Of a DNA stretch of 64,000 nucleotides, positions 17,290 to 26,600 are shown piece after piece (the first letter of the stretch is position 1; each line of letters starts with the position of its first letter). The stretch covers positions 49,374-113,373 of the forward strand of contig NZ_QMFB01000031.1 in NCBI RefSeq assembly GCF_003285015.1. Reading direction: 5' to 3'. A program made the translations under genes and the position numbers. This stretch comes from Paenibacillus contaminans. Its GTDB lineage: Bacteria; Bacillota; Bacilli; Paenibacillales; NBRC-103111. The notes below the pieces were generated by a model, which had not been told where the DNA came from, did not search any database, and saw nothing but the letters and a program-made list of their open reading frames with translations.

Positions 17290-19665
17290 TTAATTCAATT
17301 CCACTACCGTTACGCCGGCACCGCCTTCGCCGTAGTTGCCGAGACGAAAGCCTTTCACATGCTTGTGCCGCTTCAAATATTGCTGAATGCCCGCGCGCAG
17401 CACGCCGGTGCCTTTGCCATGAATGATATACACTTGATGAAAATTGGCAAGAAACGATTCATCCAGGAAACGGTCGACCTCGACAATGGAATCCTCGATA
17501 TTCGCGCCCCGCAAATCGAGCTCCATCTTGACGTCTTCGTCCCGCGACCGTTTAAGGCCGGAGGAAGCCTGCTGCTGCTTCGGCTGTTTAGGCGCAGGCG
17601 CCGAACCGATCAGCTCGAGATCGGACTTGCTTACCTTCATTTTCATAATACCGAGCTGCACGAATGCTTCGTTCCCGCCGGCCAGCTCGACGACGTGTCC
17701 CTTCTGACCTAAGCTGATTACCCGCACTTCATCGCCCGGCTCGATCGGCCGTTTGGCTTTACTGGCGGCAGGCGCCGCCGTCTTATTCGTGCGCAGCTTC
17801 GGCTCCGCCTCGTCCAGCTTGCGGCGGGCCTCGATCAGCTTATGCTCCTTAAGCGCTCCGCGTTCTTCAAGCGCCATCCGCCGCAGCTCCGAAATGATTT
17901 CCTCCGCCTCGCTGCGCGCCTTCTGAATCGCATCGCGCGCTTCGCGTTCAGCCTTCTCGAACATTTTATCGCGTTTCTCCTCGAAATCGAGCAGCTGCGC
18001 ATCCAGCTTGGCCCGCAGCTGCTCGACTTCGCGGCGGAGCTGCTCGGCTTCATGCCGTTCAGCCTCCGTAGTAAGCCGATTTTCTTCCAGGGTGGCGATC
18101 ATCGTCTCGACACGCTGGTCTTCCTCGTGCACTTGCCCTTTGGCATGCTCGATAATGGAGCTGCTTAAGCCGAGCCGCTCGGCGATCGCGAAAGCGTTGC
18201 TTCGTCCCGGCACGCCGACAAGCAGGCGGTACGTCGGACTTAACGTCTGGATATCGAATTCCATGCTGGCGTTGATGATGCCGTTCCGCTCGTACGCATA
18301 AGCTTTCAGCTCGCTGTAGTGCGTCGTCGCAATCATCCGGCAGCCAAGCTTATGAATCGATTCGAGAATCGAAATCGCGAGCGCGGAGCCTTCGGCAGGA
18401 TCCGTTCCGGCGCCCACCTCGTCGAGCAGCACCAGACTTTTGGGCGTCATATCCCGTAAAATGCCGATAATATTCGTCATATGGCTGGAGAACGTACTCA
18501 AGCTCTGCTCGATGCTTTGCTCGTCTCCGATATCGGCATAGATGGCGTCGAATACGCAAAGCTGGCTGCCGTCCTCCGCCGGAACGAAAAGTCCGGACAT
18601 CGCCATCAGGCTAAGCAGGCCGACCGTTTTGAGCGATACCGTTTTGCCCCCCGTATTCGGTCCGGTAACGATAATGGTCGAGAAGTTGTTGCCGAGCTCG
18701 ACGTCGAGCGGAACGACGTTGTCTTTGGCGATCAGCGGATGACGCCCTTTTTTGAGCTTGATAAAGCCGCGGTCGTTCATCATCGGCAGCGCCGCTTTCA
18801 TTTCATGCGCAAGCTTCGCTTTGGCGAAAATAAAATCAAGCTCGGCAAGCACCTCCAGATTCGCTTTGAGCGGATCTGCAACATCGGCGACCTGTGTAGT
18901 CAGCATAAGCAATATTTTGTCGACCTCGGCTTCTTCCTTGAACTTCAGCTCCTTGAGCCGGTTGTTCATGGCGACGACCGATTCGGGCTCGATAAACAAA
19001 GTAGCGCCGGAAGCCGACTGGTCGTGAATCATCCCGCCGAAATGGGCGCGATATTCCTGCTTGACCGGAATGACGTACCGGTCGTTGCGGATTGTAATCA
19101 AATTGTCCTGCAGCATTTTTTGAGTGGACGGGTTGCGGATCATCTGCTCGAGACGTTCGCGAATCCGCGCCTCTCCGCCGCGCAGCTCATGCCGGACCGC
19201 CCCCAGCTCAGAGCTTGCCTGGTCGACAACCATGGCGGTATCGTCGATACAGAACTTGATCCGCTCCTCGAGCTCTCTCTCTTCGGTCAGCTCCTTGCAC
19301 AGCTCGGCAAGCAAAGGCAGCGGGTGCTCCTCGTGAACGCCAATAATAAAGCGTTGAAGCCGTCTTCCTCCCATAAGCGTCGTCGCTACGTCAAGCAGTT
19401 CTGCAGCATTCAGCATACCGCCGATCTGCGCGCGCTTCAGCGAAGAACGAATATCGCGGATGCCGCCGAATGGCGCGGCTCCCTTCAGCCGTTCCGCCGT
19501 CACCGCTTCGTCGGTGGCTTGCAGCCTTTTTTTGACCTCGTCGAGGATGGGGCTCGGCTCCAGCTTCTCTGCTTCGGCTTTTCCCAGAGACGTTTCGGCG
19601 CGGGCGTTCAGCATATGTAAAATTTTGTGGAATTCAAGCGTTTGATGTACTTTGCGATTTAGCAT
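17290..19665 (-). CDS. mutS2: Endonuclease/ATPase MutS2 with C-terminal Smr domain
   Basis: 791 residues from an ATG at 19665 (GGGAGGG ribosome site). An in-frame start 36 nt upstream lies beyond the -10 box and is rejected. Order: N-terminal helical domain with MLNRKVHQTLEFHKIL, lever/clamp helices, ATPase with Walker A GPNTGGKTVSLKT near residue 333, Walker B LVLLDEVGAGTDPAEGS near 410, a long coiled coil at about 515-620, a KOW-like segment, and an Smr nuclease domain with LDLRG near 715 and HGKGTGVLR near 755. MutS2 proteins act on branched DNA in some species and on collided or stalled ribosomes in B. subtilis. The usual neighbour polX is missing; see findings. Confidence 0.96.
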   Translation of the reverse strand: MLNRKVHQTLEFHKILHMLNARAETSLGKAEAEKLEPSPILDEVKKRLQATDEAVTAERLKGAAPFGGIRDIRSSLKRAQIGGMLNAAELLDVATTLMGGRRLQRFIIGVHEEHPLPLLAELCKELTEERELEERIKFCIDDTAMVVDQASSELGAVRHELRGGEARIRERLEQMIRNPSTQKMLQDNLITIRNDRYVIPVKQEYRAHFGGMIHDQSASGATLFIEPESVVAMNNRLKELKFKEEAEVDKILLMLTTQVADVADPLKANLEVLAELDFIFAKAKLAHEMKAALPMMNDRGFIKLKKGRHPLIAKDNVVPLDVELGNNFSTIIVTGPNTGGKTVSLKTVGLLSLMAMSGLFVPAEDGSQLCVFDAIYADIGDEQSIEQSLSTFSSHMTNIIGILRDMTPKSLVLLDEVGAGTDPAEGSALAISILESIHKLGCRMIATTHYSELKAYAYERNGIINASMEFDIQTLSPTYRLLVGVPGRSNAFAIAERLGLSSSIIEHAKGQVHEEDQRVETMIATLEENRLTTEAERHEAEQLRREVEQLRAKLDAQLLDFEEKRDKMFEKAEREARDAIQKARSEAEEIISELRRMALEERGALKEHKLIEARRKLDEAEPKLRTNKTAAPAASKAKRPIEPGDEVRVISLGQKGHVVELAGGNEAFVQLGIMKMKVSKSDLELIGSAPAPKQPKQQQASSGLKRSRDEDVKMELDLRGANIEDSIVEVDRFLDESFLANFHQVYIIHGKGTGVLRAGIQQYLKRHKHVKGFRLGNYGEGGAGVTVVELN

Positions 19666-19684
19666 GGTTGACCCTCCCAAACCT

Positions 19685-19714
19685 ATTATATCCAACCGCA
19701 CACATATTAGCGAA
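19685..19714 (-). promoter_or_regulatory. SigA-type promoter of mutS2
   Basis: TATAAT (19690-19685 on the minus strand) with TTCGCT 18 bp upstream. The -10 is perfect and the -35 is weak. It gives mutS2 its own transcript, separate from zapA-cvpA, and excludes the longer reading frame. Confidence 0.55.
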
Positions 19715-20006
19715 CGGCAAAATTGTTTTTAACAAAACGTTCCGCCCGTTCCCTGTTCTGGACGATAATGGCGACATATTTGCTCCGAACGCGGGAAAAC
19801 TAGTAAATGCACCGATTCGATTTATGCAACAGCCATCGTGTTTCGGCTCTGCCGGGGGATGCCGCCGTCAAGCTCCGGACCAGCCGATTCACAAATAAGC
19901 CTTTTGCTTTCGCAAAAGGTTTGAAACGGAGTTCCCCTGCAAAGCAACCGGTATAAGCTTCCGAGCTTAACATCGCTTTGTCGGGATTACTAAAGGAGGA
20001 AGGACT
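19715..20006 (+). other. Long, possibly structured leader of the holin-like gene
   Basis: A GATAAT -10-like box lies near 19760, leaving about 240 nt before the GTG start. The leader holds an 8-bp hairpin (CCTTTTGC / GCAAAAGG, 19900-19919) and several G- and C-rich complementary stretches. I looked for T-box, M-box, lysine, cobalamin, TPP and SAM hallmarks and saw none. A ydaO-like (c-di-AMP) fold could not be confirmed by eye. Confidence 0.3.
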
Positions 20007-20375
20007 GTGCAATTTCTCGGACATGTAGTCAGATTCATTGTGGCCGCCTTGGTTCTGATGTTTGTGGGCTGGATCTTGCCGAACTTTAGCGTAGGCGGAT
20101 TTTGGAGCGCATTGCTGCTTGCTCTTGTCATCGCTTTGTTCGGTTGGATTGTCGAAGGGATATTTGGCAAACGAATCAACCCCTTCGGCCGGGGTATCGT
20201 CGGTTTTATCGTCAGTGCGTTAATCATCTGGGTCGCGCAATTTATTGTCGGCGGCGTAAGCGTAACGTTGATCGGTGCGATTTTGGCGGCTTTGGTAATC
20301 GGGATTATCGACTTGTTTATTCCTACGCCTTTCGATGCGGCTCGCAATAAAGACCGCGACCGTGCCAAGGCGTAA
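20007..20375 (+). CDS. Phage holin family (PF04020-type, YvlD-like) membrane protein
   Basis: 122 residues from a GTG at 20007 behind AAAGGAGG. Four hydrophobic segments (about residues 5-22, 33-52, 65-82, 85-105) carry glycine-rich turns, with the conserved FGWIVEGIFGKRINPFGRG and FVGWILPNF segments of the Phage_holin_4_2 family. This family is chromosomal and, despite its name, not tied to lysis; members are associated with envelope stress. A short charged tail (DRDRAKA) ends the protein. It stands alone, closed by the terminator at 20408, in the stretch where polX would be expected. Confidence 0.85.
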   Translation: MQFLGHVVRFIVAALVLMFVGWILPNFSVGGFWSALLLALVIALFGWIVEGIFGKRINPFGRGIVGFIVSALIIWVAQFIVGGVSVTLIGAILAALVIGIIDLFIPTPFDAARNKDRDRAKA

Positions 20376-20407
20376 CGGAACGAAGATCCCGCCCTCCGTC
20401 TAAAGAG

Positions 20408-20440
20408 CCGTCCTGACATTCGTCAGGGCGGTTTCTTTTT
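20408..20440 (+). terminator. Terminator of the holin-like gene
   Basis: CCGTCCTGAC and GTCAGGGCGG form a 10-bp stem (one G-U pair) followed by TTTCTTTTT. Confidence 0.9.
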
Positions 20441-20528
20441 GGCTGAATTTGCATGTGCAAATTAACGTCGAGACGGGTGACCGCCAACATGTATCGCCCC
20501 AACGCGCGCCGGGAGCAGCGCTCTTTCC

Positions 20529-20556
20529 GCACCGCGCGCCACCTGGCGCGCGGTGC
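20529..20556. repeat. Perfect 12-bp GC-rich inverted repeat
   Basis: GCACCGCGCGCC and GGCGCGCGGTGC flank ACCT. There is no U-tract on either side. It lies between the holin-like and SDR genes in a locally GC-rich patch and could be a palindromic dispersed element or a protein-binding site. Confidence 0.7.
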
Positions 20557-20701
20557 CATCGCGGCATGCGTGCTCTCACACGTCGGCGGTCAAACCTCGA
20601 CAATCCCCTGTTGTTCTATCGGATTAATTTAGCGTTTCCCATTCCCAAAATGACCTTATTTTGCTATGATACATACAAAGCATACTAAAGAGGTGGGTAT
20701 T

Positions 20702-21379
20702 ATGGGACTTGAAAGTAAAGTCGTCCTCATAACCGGAGCAGGCAGCGGGCTTGGCGCGGCAGCAGCCATTTCATTCGCCAAAGAGGGAGCAGCCGTCGTA
20801 CTTTGCGGAAGAAGACCCGAAAAAATAGAACGTTTGCAAAACACGATTATCGAAGAAGGCGGAGAAGCTGTCGCGATTCCGGCCGACGTATCCATTGAAG
20901 CGGAAGTCGCCCGGCTGATCGGCCGCATTGATGAATTGTACGGTAGAATCGACATTCTGGTTAATAACGCGGCGGTTTTCGAGCCAGGCACTGTCAGTGA
21001 AACGAGCTTGGCTTCGTGGAACTATCAGTTCGACAACAATGTAACGAGCGCTTTTCTCGTGACCCGGGCCAGCCTACCCTTGATGCGAAAGCATGCATAC
21101 GGCAGAATCGTCAATATTACTTCGGCGCTAGCCCATAACGGTTCCGGAGGATTTGCCGCTTACAGCGCCAGCAAAGCTGCGCTCGAATCGCTGACGCGAA
21201 CCGTCGCCGATGATGAAATCGGCCACGACATCCTTATTAATATGTTCAATCCGGGCGCCATCAAAACGGAAATGCATGCAACCGGACGCGATCCGTTCGC
21301 CGTCGTGCCGGAGCTTCTCAAGCTCGCTACCCTGCCGAAGCACGGAATAAGCGGCAAATTGATCGATGCGGCTGTTTAA
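20702..21379 (+). CDS. Short-chain dehydrogenase/reductase
   Basis: 225 residues from an ATG at 20702 (AGAGGTGG ribosome site). It is a classical SDR: TGAGSGLG cofactor loop near residue 12, NNAA near 86, the catalytic serine in ITSALAHNG near 135, and YSASK with the catalytic Tyr/Lys near 152. GRRPEK after the second strand suggests NADP(H) preference, because basic residues sit where NAD enzymes have Asp. NPGAIKTEM is the usual segment after the active site. The substrate is unknown. The gene is monocistronic, ending at a strong terminator. Confidence 0.9.
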   Translation: MGLESKVVLITGAGSGLGAAAAISFAKEGAAVVLCGRRPEKIERLQNTIIEEGGEAVAIPADVSIEAEVARLIGRIDELYGRIDILVNNAAVFEPGTVSETSLASWNYQFDNNVTSAFLVTRASLPLMRKHAYGRIVNITSALAHNGSGGFAAYSASKAALESLTRTVADDEIGHDILINMFNPGAIKTEMHATGRDPFAVVPELLKLATLPKHGISGKLIDAAV

Positions 21380-21465
21380 TGCAGCGCCTATGACGAATGG
21401 GATTGGCAGCCTGCAAGGTGCAGCCGCATGTAAGAAGCATCGCAGCTATGCGTATATTTTTTTCA

Positions 21466-21528
21466 ACCGAAAGGCTGAATGATTCCCTCGCCAAACAGGG
21501 AAAGCATGCAGCCTTTCGGTATTTTTTA
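21466..21528 (+). terminator. Terminator of the SDR gene
   Basis: A 12-bp perfect stem (ACCGAAAGGCTG / CAGCCTTTCGGT) encloses a second small stem (CCCT / AGGG) and is followed by ATTTTTTA. Confidence 0.85.
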
Positions 21529-21670
21529 CAAAAAATTTACAAATGCTTTTCCCTCTTCTTTCCCCATGCTGTGGTACGATGAGAAGTGCAGTATCGTGCG
21601 AAGGCCGGGATTTAACTAGGCACAGGAATGATGCCGCGAAAGAAACGATAAGGAGCCGATTACAAACGAT

Positions 21671-22900
21671 ATGCAAAATAGATCCGACGCATCCCAGGCG
21701 CAAATCGGGACCAAAGCCGGCAGCAGCCGCCTGAGAGCGCTGTTCGAGGTGTTGGCAGCCTCGGTTAAGCTTGGCTTGACTTCTTTCGGCGGCCCGATTG
21801 CCCATCTTGGTTATTTTCACGAGGAATACGTTCGCAAGCGCAAATGGCTGGACGATCGCAGCTACGCAGACTTGGTTGCCTTATGCCAATTTCTCCCTGG
21901 GCCGGCAAGCAGTCAGGTCGGCATCGGGATCGGGGTAATCCGGGCCGGGCTGGCCGGCGGTATAGTCGCGTGGCTCGGATTTACGCTGCCCTCCGTTTTC
22001 GCGCTCGTACTATTCGCCATGTTCGTACAGCAGTTTGACATCGGGGACGCGGGCTGGGTTCACGGCTTAAAGATCGCTGCAGTCGCGATCGTCGCTCAGG
22101 CCGTTATCGGGATGGGCCACAAGCTTGCAAACGGCCGCAGCCGCGCGACGATCGCAGCCGCTTCCGCTGCCGTCGCCTTGATGTGGCAGAACGCCTTCAG
22201 CCAAATTGCGATCATCGCGGCGGCAGGTCTGCTCGGGGCTGCGCTTTACCGGTCGAGCAGTACGGAGCCGCCATCCCTCTTGCACGTATCCATAGGAAAG
22301 CGTACCGCGGCAGGTTGTCTCTTTTTGTTCGCCGGCCTGTTGATTGCGCTCCCGCTTTTGAGACAAATTTGGCCGGCAGCGGAGCTTGCCTGGTTCGACA
22401 GTTACTATCGCGCGGGTTCGCTCGTCTTCGGCGGCGGCCATGTCGTGCTGCCTATGCTGGAAAGCGAAACCGTTTCGGCCGGCTGGGTCGGCAAAGACGC
22501 ATTCCTTGCAGGCTACGGTGCCGCACAAGCCGTACCCGGACCGCTTTTTACGTTCGCCTCTTACTTGGGCGCCGTTTCGGGCGGGCTTGGAGGCGCGCTT
22601 ATCGCAACCGCAGCGATTTTCCTTCCCGCCTTTCTGCTGGTCGTCGGATCGCTTCCGTTCTGGAGCTCGCTCCGGAACAGCCGGCGTTTCCAGGGAGCGC
22701 TTGCCGGTATCAATGCAGCCGTAGTCGGCATTCTCCTGGCCGCTTTGTATAATCCGCTGTGGACGACTACCGTCCGGACCTCGGCAGATTTTGCTTTGGC
22801 TGCGTTATTATTTCTTTTGCTGCATATATGGAAGTCGCCCCCTTGGGCGGTTGTCGCCGCCGGAGCGCTAGGCGGGAGCTTGATTTATACGATTGCGTAG
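21671..22900 (+). CDS. chrA: Chromate transporter (CHR family)
   Basis: 409 residues, two homologous halves. The first half has KLGLTSFGGPIAHLGYF and the LCQFLPGPASSQVG signature. The second half has RAGSLVFGGGHVVLPMLE and AAQAVPGPLFTFASYLGA. These FGG/PGP motifs are diagnostic of long-chain CHR proteins, which in several bacteria export chromate using the proton gradient. About ten membrane segments are visible. The start ATG at 21671 has AAGGAG 13 nt upstream, so an alternative nearby start cannot be excluded. It is convergent with cvpA and shares a bidirectional terminator with it. Confidence 0.92.
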   Translation: MQNRSDASQAQIGTKAGSSRLRALFEVLAASVKLGLTSFGGPIAHLGYFHEEYVRKRKWLDDRSYADLVALCQFLPGPASSQVGIGIGVIRAGLAGGIVAWLGFTLPSVFALVLFAMFVQQFDIGDAGWVHGLKIAAVAIVAQAVIGMGHKLANGRSRATIAAASAAVALMWQNAFSQIAIIAAAGLLGAALYRSSSTEPPSLLHVSIGKRTAAGCLFLFAGLLIALPLLRQIWPAAELAWFDSYYRAGSLVFGGGHVVLPMLESETVSAGWVGKDAFLAGYGAAQAVPGPLFTFASYLGAVSGGLGGALIATAAIFLPAFLLVVGSLPFWSSLRNSRRFQGALAGINAAVVGILLAALYNPLWTTTVRTSADFALAALLFLLLHIWKSPPWAVVAAGALGGSLIYTIA

Positions 22901-23042
22901 CTGAGCAGTCTAAAATAACGCCACCAGAGCATACTCGGCGGACAGCGGCCCCGTCCAGATGAACGCAAAACAAGCAGTCAACTTTCAGGAGTCCGCTGCC
23001 TTCGCTATCTAACCAGAATCTCGGCGCTCTCCTATTGACACA

Positions 23043-23087
23043 CAAAAAAAAAAGGCAAGGACTCCAGTCCTTCGCCTTATTTTTATG
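23043..23087. terminator. Bidirectional terminator between chrA and cvpA
   Basis: AAGGC-AGGACT and AGTCCT-GCCTT pair. A run of ten or more A lies on the left and TTATTTTTAT on the right, so it can end transcripts from both sides. Confidence 0.85.
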
Positions 23088-23099
23088 GGTAGTATCGAT

Positions 23100-23645
23100 T
23101 CACAGCCGGACCTCGCCCCACAGCACGCGCAGCTTCTCCAGCCATACGGGAGCGGCGGCGCTAGCCAGCTTGGCGGCAGTCGATCCTTCAAGCGCGAACT
23201 GAACCGCATCCGAAGGCCAGACGGTTAGTGCATAAACGATCAGCACGAACAGCAAAGCCGCTTCCAGCATCGCCAGCAAAGCGCCGCTCCACCGATTGAG
23301 AGCATTCAAGCCCGGAACGCCGGCTATCCAATGAAGCATGTGTCCGACAATGCTGAGCGTTATTTTGACAATCGCAAAAAGAAGAATGAAGGTCAGTGCA
23401 TTTACCGCATACTGCTCGATACGCGTATTTTGCAGTGAAATGCCGTACCCCGTATAATCCGAAAACGTTTCAAGCGGCAGAAGCCCCCGCAAGAAAGGAG
23501 CCGCGTCGTCGTACATCTTGTAAGCGACGAACAGCGCGATGACGACGCCGAGCACCGACACCAGCTGTCTGATCAGACCACGCCTGTAGCCTGCGACAAA
23601 TGCCAAAATCAGAAAAATACAAACGGAAATGTCCACTATGTTCAT
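23100..23645 (-). CDS. cvpA: CvpA family membrane protein
   Basis: 181 residues. The second of two adjacent ATGs is chosen because GGAGG then sits 5 nt upstream. Four membrane segments begin with NIVDISVCIFLILAFVAGYRRGLIRQ, the conserved CvpA start (D-x-x-x and G-x-x-RGL). NALNRWSGALLAMLEAALL matches the second half. The family is needed for colicin V production in E. coli and is linked to envelope integrity elsewhere; the molecular role is unsettled. It begins 12 nt after the giant zapA, as cvpA follows zapA in B. subtilis and relatives, so the two are co-transcribed. Confidence 0.9.
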   Translation of the reverse strand: MNIVDISVCIFLILAFVAGYRRGLIRQLVSVLGVVIALFVAYKMYDDAAPFLRGLLPLETFSDYTGYGISLQNTRIEQYAVNALTFILLFAIVKITLSIVGHMLHWIAGVPGLNALNRWSGALLAMLEAALLFVLIVYALTVWPSDAVQFALEGSTAAKLASAAAPVWLEKLRVLWGEVRL

Positions 23646-23657
23646 CATGGCCTCCGT

Positions 23658-26600
23658 CTATTTGGCTTCCGGCTCCTCCATAATGAGTTCGATCCACTCG
23701 TTGTATTCCACTTTAAGCTTCTCGTATTCTTCCTTCAGCGCCTTGTATTTCACTTCCATCGAATCGTCTTGATGCTCGCGTTCCGCAAGCCGCGTTGCGG
23801 CTGCCTCAAGGGAGCCTGAAAGCTCCTTCCGTTCCGTTTCGGCGGCGGTCAATGCTTCGCGAAGCTTCGTGCTTTCGGCTTGTGCGGCATGCAGCGTCTG
23901 GAGCAGATCGCTCAGCCGCTCCTGCTCGACCGTCCACTCGACTTGGCCGGCTTCAAGCGCTTCACGCAATCTTTTTTGCTCCGTATGAGACTCGGCTTTG
24001 ACCGCCTCCATCTCTTCCTGCCACTTTGCTCGCTGCTCGTTTAAGCTGCCGCTTTCGCGCCGCACATCCGAAAGTTTTTGTTCCGCATCCCGCTCGCGTG
24101 CAATTGCGCCTTCCAGCTCCGTCTTGACCGCAAGCAGCTGCTCGTTCAGCTTGCTGCGCTCGGCGCGCCACTCCTGCTGCGCTTCAGCCGTTTGCTCATG
24201 CCATTCCTGCACCTCGAGCTCAAGCTCCTTTTTCGCTTCGGAAGCTTTATCCGCAGCCGCCCGGCTTGCTTCAAGCATTCTTTCCAGCCGCAAACGTTCC
24301 GTTTCCGCTTGCTCCTGAACCGTTTCATGAGCATGCTGCAGCTTTGACAGCTCGCTTTGCGCGGCTTTGACGGACTGATCGGCCAGCTCTTGAACGGTTT
24401 TCATTTCCAGCTTGACCGTCTTCAGGGATTCCTTCAGCCGCTGACACTCCGACAGCGCGTCTTCGTTCGCAGAATCCAGCGCTTCCCGCAGCCGTTGACG
24501 GTCGTTTTGGGCTTCCTCCAGGGATTGGGCAAGCCGATCCTGCTCCGCTTGGGCCCGCTCCTCCAGCGATTCCAACGCATCGCGCAGCTTCGAACGCTCC
24601 GCTCGCGCTGCGGTCAGCTCTTCTTCCTGCGCGTTTTGCAGCTCGTCGCGTTCGGCTTCGAAGGAACGTTTCAGCTCATCCAGAGCTGCCGACGCCGTTT
24701 CCATCCGCTCGTTCGCCTGTTCCTGCGCTAGTGCGGCTTCCGCTCTCAGCTTCTCGAGCTCAGCAGCCAGACGCTCGCGTTCGGCTGCCAGCTGCGCTTC
24801 CGCTTCCGCTGCCGCATCCCGCAACCGCTCGCGCTCAGCCTGGGCATCTTGCAGCGCCGTTTCCAAAGTAAGCCGAAGCCGCCCGTTTTCTTCCTCAGCC
24901 GCCAGCAGTTGCTTGCGAGTTTCCTCCAGCGTGGCTTGAGCATCCGTCTTAACGGCACGAAGCGCTTCTTTAAGACGCTGCTGCTCCGCTTTGGCTTCGG
25001 CTGCCGCTCCTTCCAGCGTTTCGCGCTGACGCAGCCGGTCGGCTTGTACGGCATGCAGCGATTGAGTGAGACGCTGTATCTCAGTCTGCGCGCGCTCCTG
25101 GAGCGCCTTCAGCTGCTCGACATGCTCACGTTCCTTAGCCAGCGCATCCGATTGCGTCAGCTCAAGCTCTTGACTCAGTAAGCGGTAATTCTCTTCCGCT
25201 TGGGCACGAACGGACATTAGCTCCTGACGGGCTGCCGCCGCTTCCGCTTCCGAGGCCTTCAACCGTTCGGCTGCTTGCAGCTCGCGCTCCGATGCGGCAT
25301 GCAGCTCCGATTGCAGCTTGCCGGCCTGGCCGTTCAGCTTGGCACGCTCCGCATCCCACTCGCTTTGCGCTTCCGTTTGCAGCTCTTCCAGCATCGCTGC
25401 GGTCTCTTCGAGCTCGGCCTTCTCCGCGCGCAGCCGTGCCAGCTCTTGCTCTTGCGCCGCTCCCGACGCTTGCGCTTGTTCAAGCGCCCGCTGCTGTTCG
25501 CGCTGCTTCGCATCCGCGGCCTCCCGAGCCGCCTCATATTCCTTGCGCAGCGCTCCCGTCTCCGTGTGAGCCGCATCCAACTGCTCGGCAGCTTGCCGTT
25601 CCCGGTCGGAAGCCGCATTCAGCTCCGATTGCAGCTTGTCCGCACGGCCGCTAAGCAGCGCCCGTTCCGCCTCCGCGTTTTTCTCCAGCTGTACTTTCTC
25701 CTCGCGGAGCTTCGCCAGCTCGCTTTCCCGCAGCGCCGCTTCCGCTCGAGACGCTTCCAGCGCTTGACCGAGACGTTCGGACTCGGAGATGGCATAAGCT
25801 TCCGCTTGCTCAAGCTCCAGCCGGAGCTCGCGCTGTTTCGTTTCGGCCGCAGCTTGCGCAGCTTCATGCTCCTTCCGCAGCGCCGCCGCTTCCGCTCGAA
25901 GCGTTTCTATTTGCCGTTCCGCCTGCTTCTCGCGGTCGGAGGCCGCATTCAGTTCGTCCAGCAGCTTGTTCGCCCGACCGCTAAGCCGTTCGCGTTCCGC
26001 CTGCCATTCGTCCATAGCCTCCGATTGCATAAGCTCAAGCGTTGCGGCCGTTTCTTCCAGCTGCACCTTCACTTCACGCAGCTGCGTCAGCTCGACTTCC
26101 AGCACCGATGCATTTGCCTGCGCATTTCTCAGCAATTCGCCTAATTCACCTTGCTTCGCTTCCGCTTCCGCACGGGAAGCTTGCAGCGCCTGCTCAAAAC
26201 GCTCGCGCTCCGCACGGGCGCCCGCTTGCTCGCGCTCCAGCGACTGCTGCAGCTCACGCTGCTTTACGCCGGCTTCCTCACGTGCAGACTCGAGCTCCTT
26301 CCGCGTATCCTCCGCTTCCGCACGCACAGTCTCGAGCTCCTGCTGAACCTGCCGCTCGCGCTCGGACGTACGATTCAGCTCCGCTTGCAGCGTTTCCGCC
26401 TTGCCGTTAAGCTGCGATCGCTCGGCTTCCCACTCCGCCTGCGCCTCCGTTTGCAGCAGCTCCAGCATCGCCGCCGTCTCTTCCAGCTCCGCCTTCAGCT
26501 CTTGGAGCTTGACCAGCTCCGTCTGCTTCGCTTCCGTTTCCGCACGGGAAGCTTGCAGCGCTTGCTCGAGACGCTCACGCTCGGCACGGGCGCCCGCTTG

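Noticed and set aside
20007..20375. Holin gene as a sign of a prophage
   Set aside because: The family is a chromosomal membrane protein family despite the name. No lysin, portal, capsid or integrase genes are nearby.
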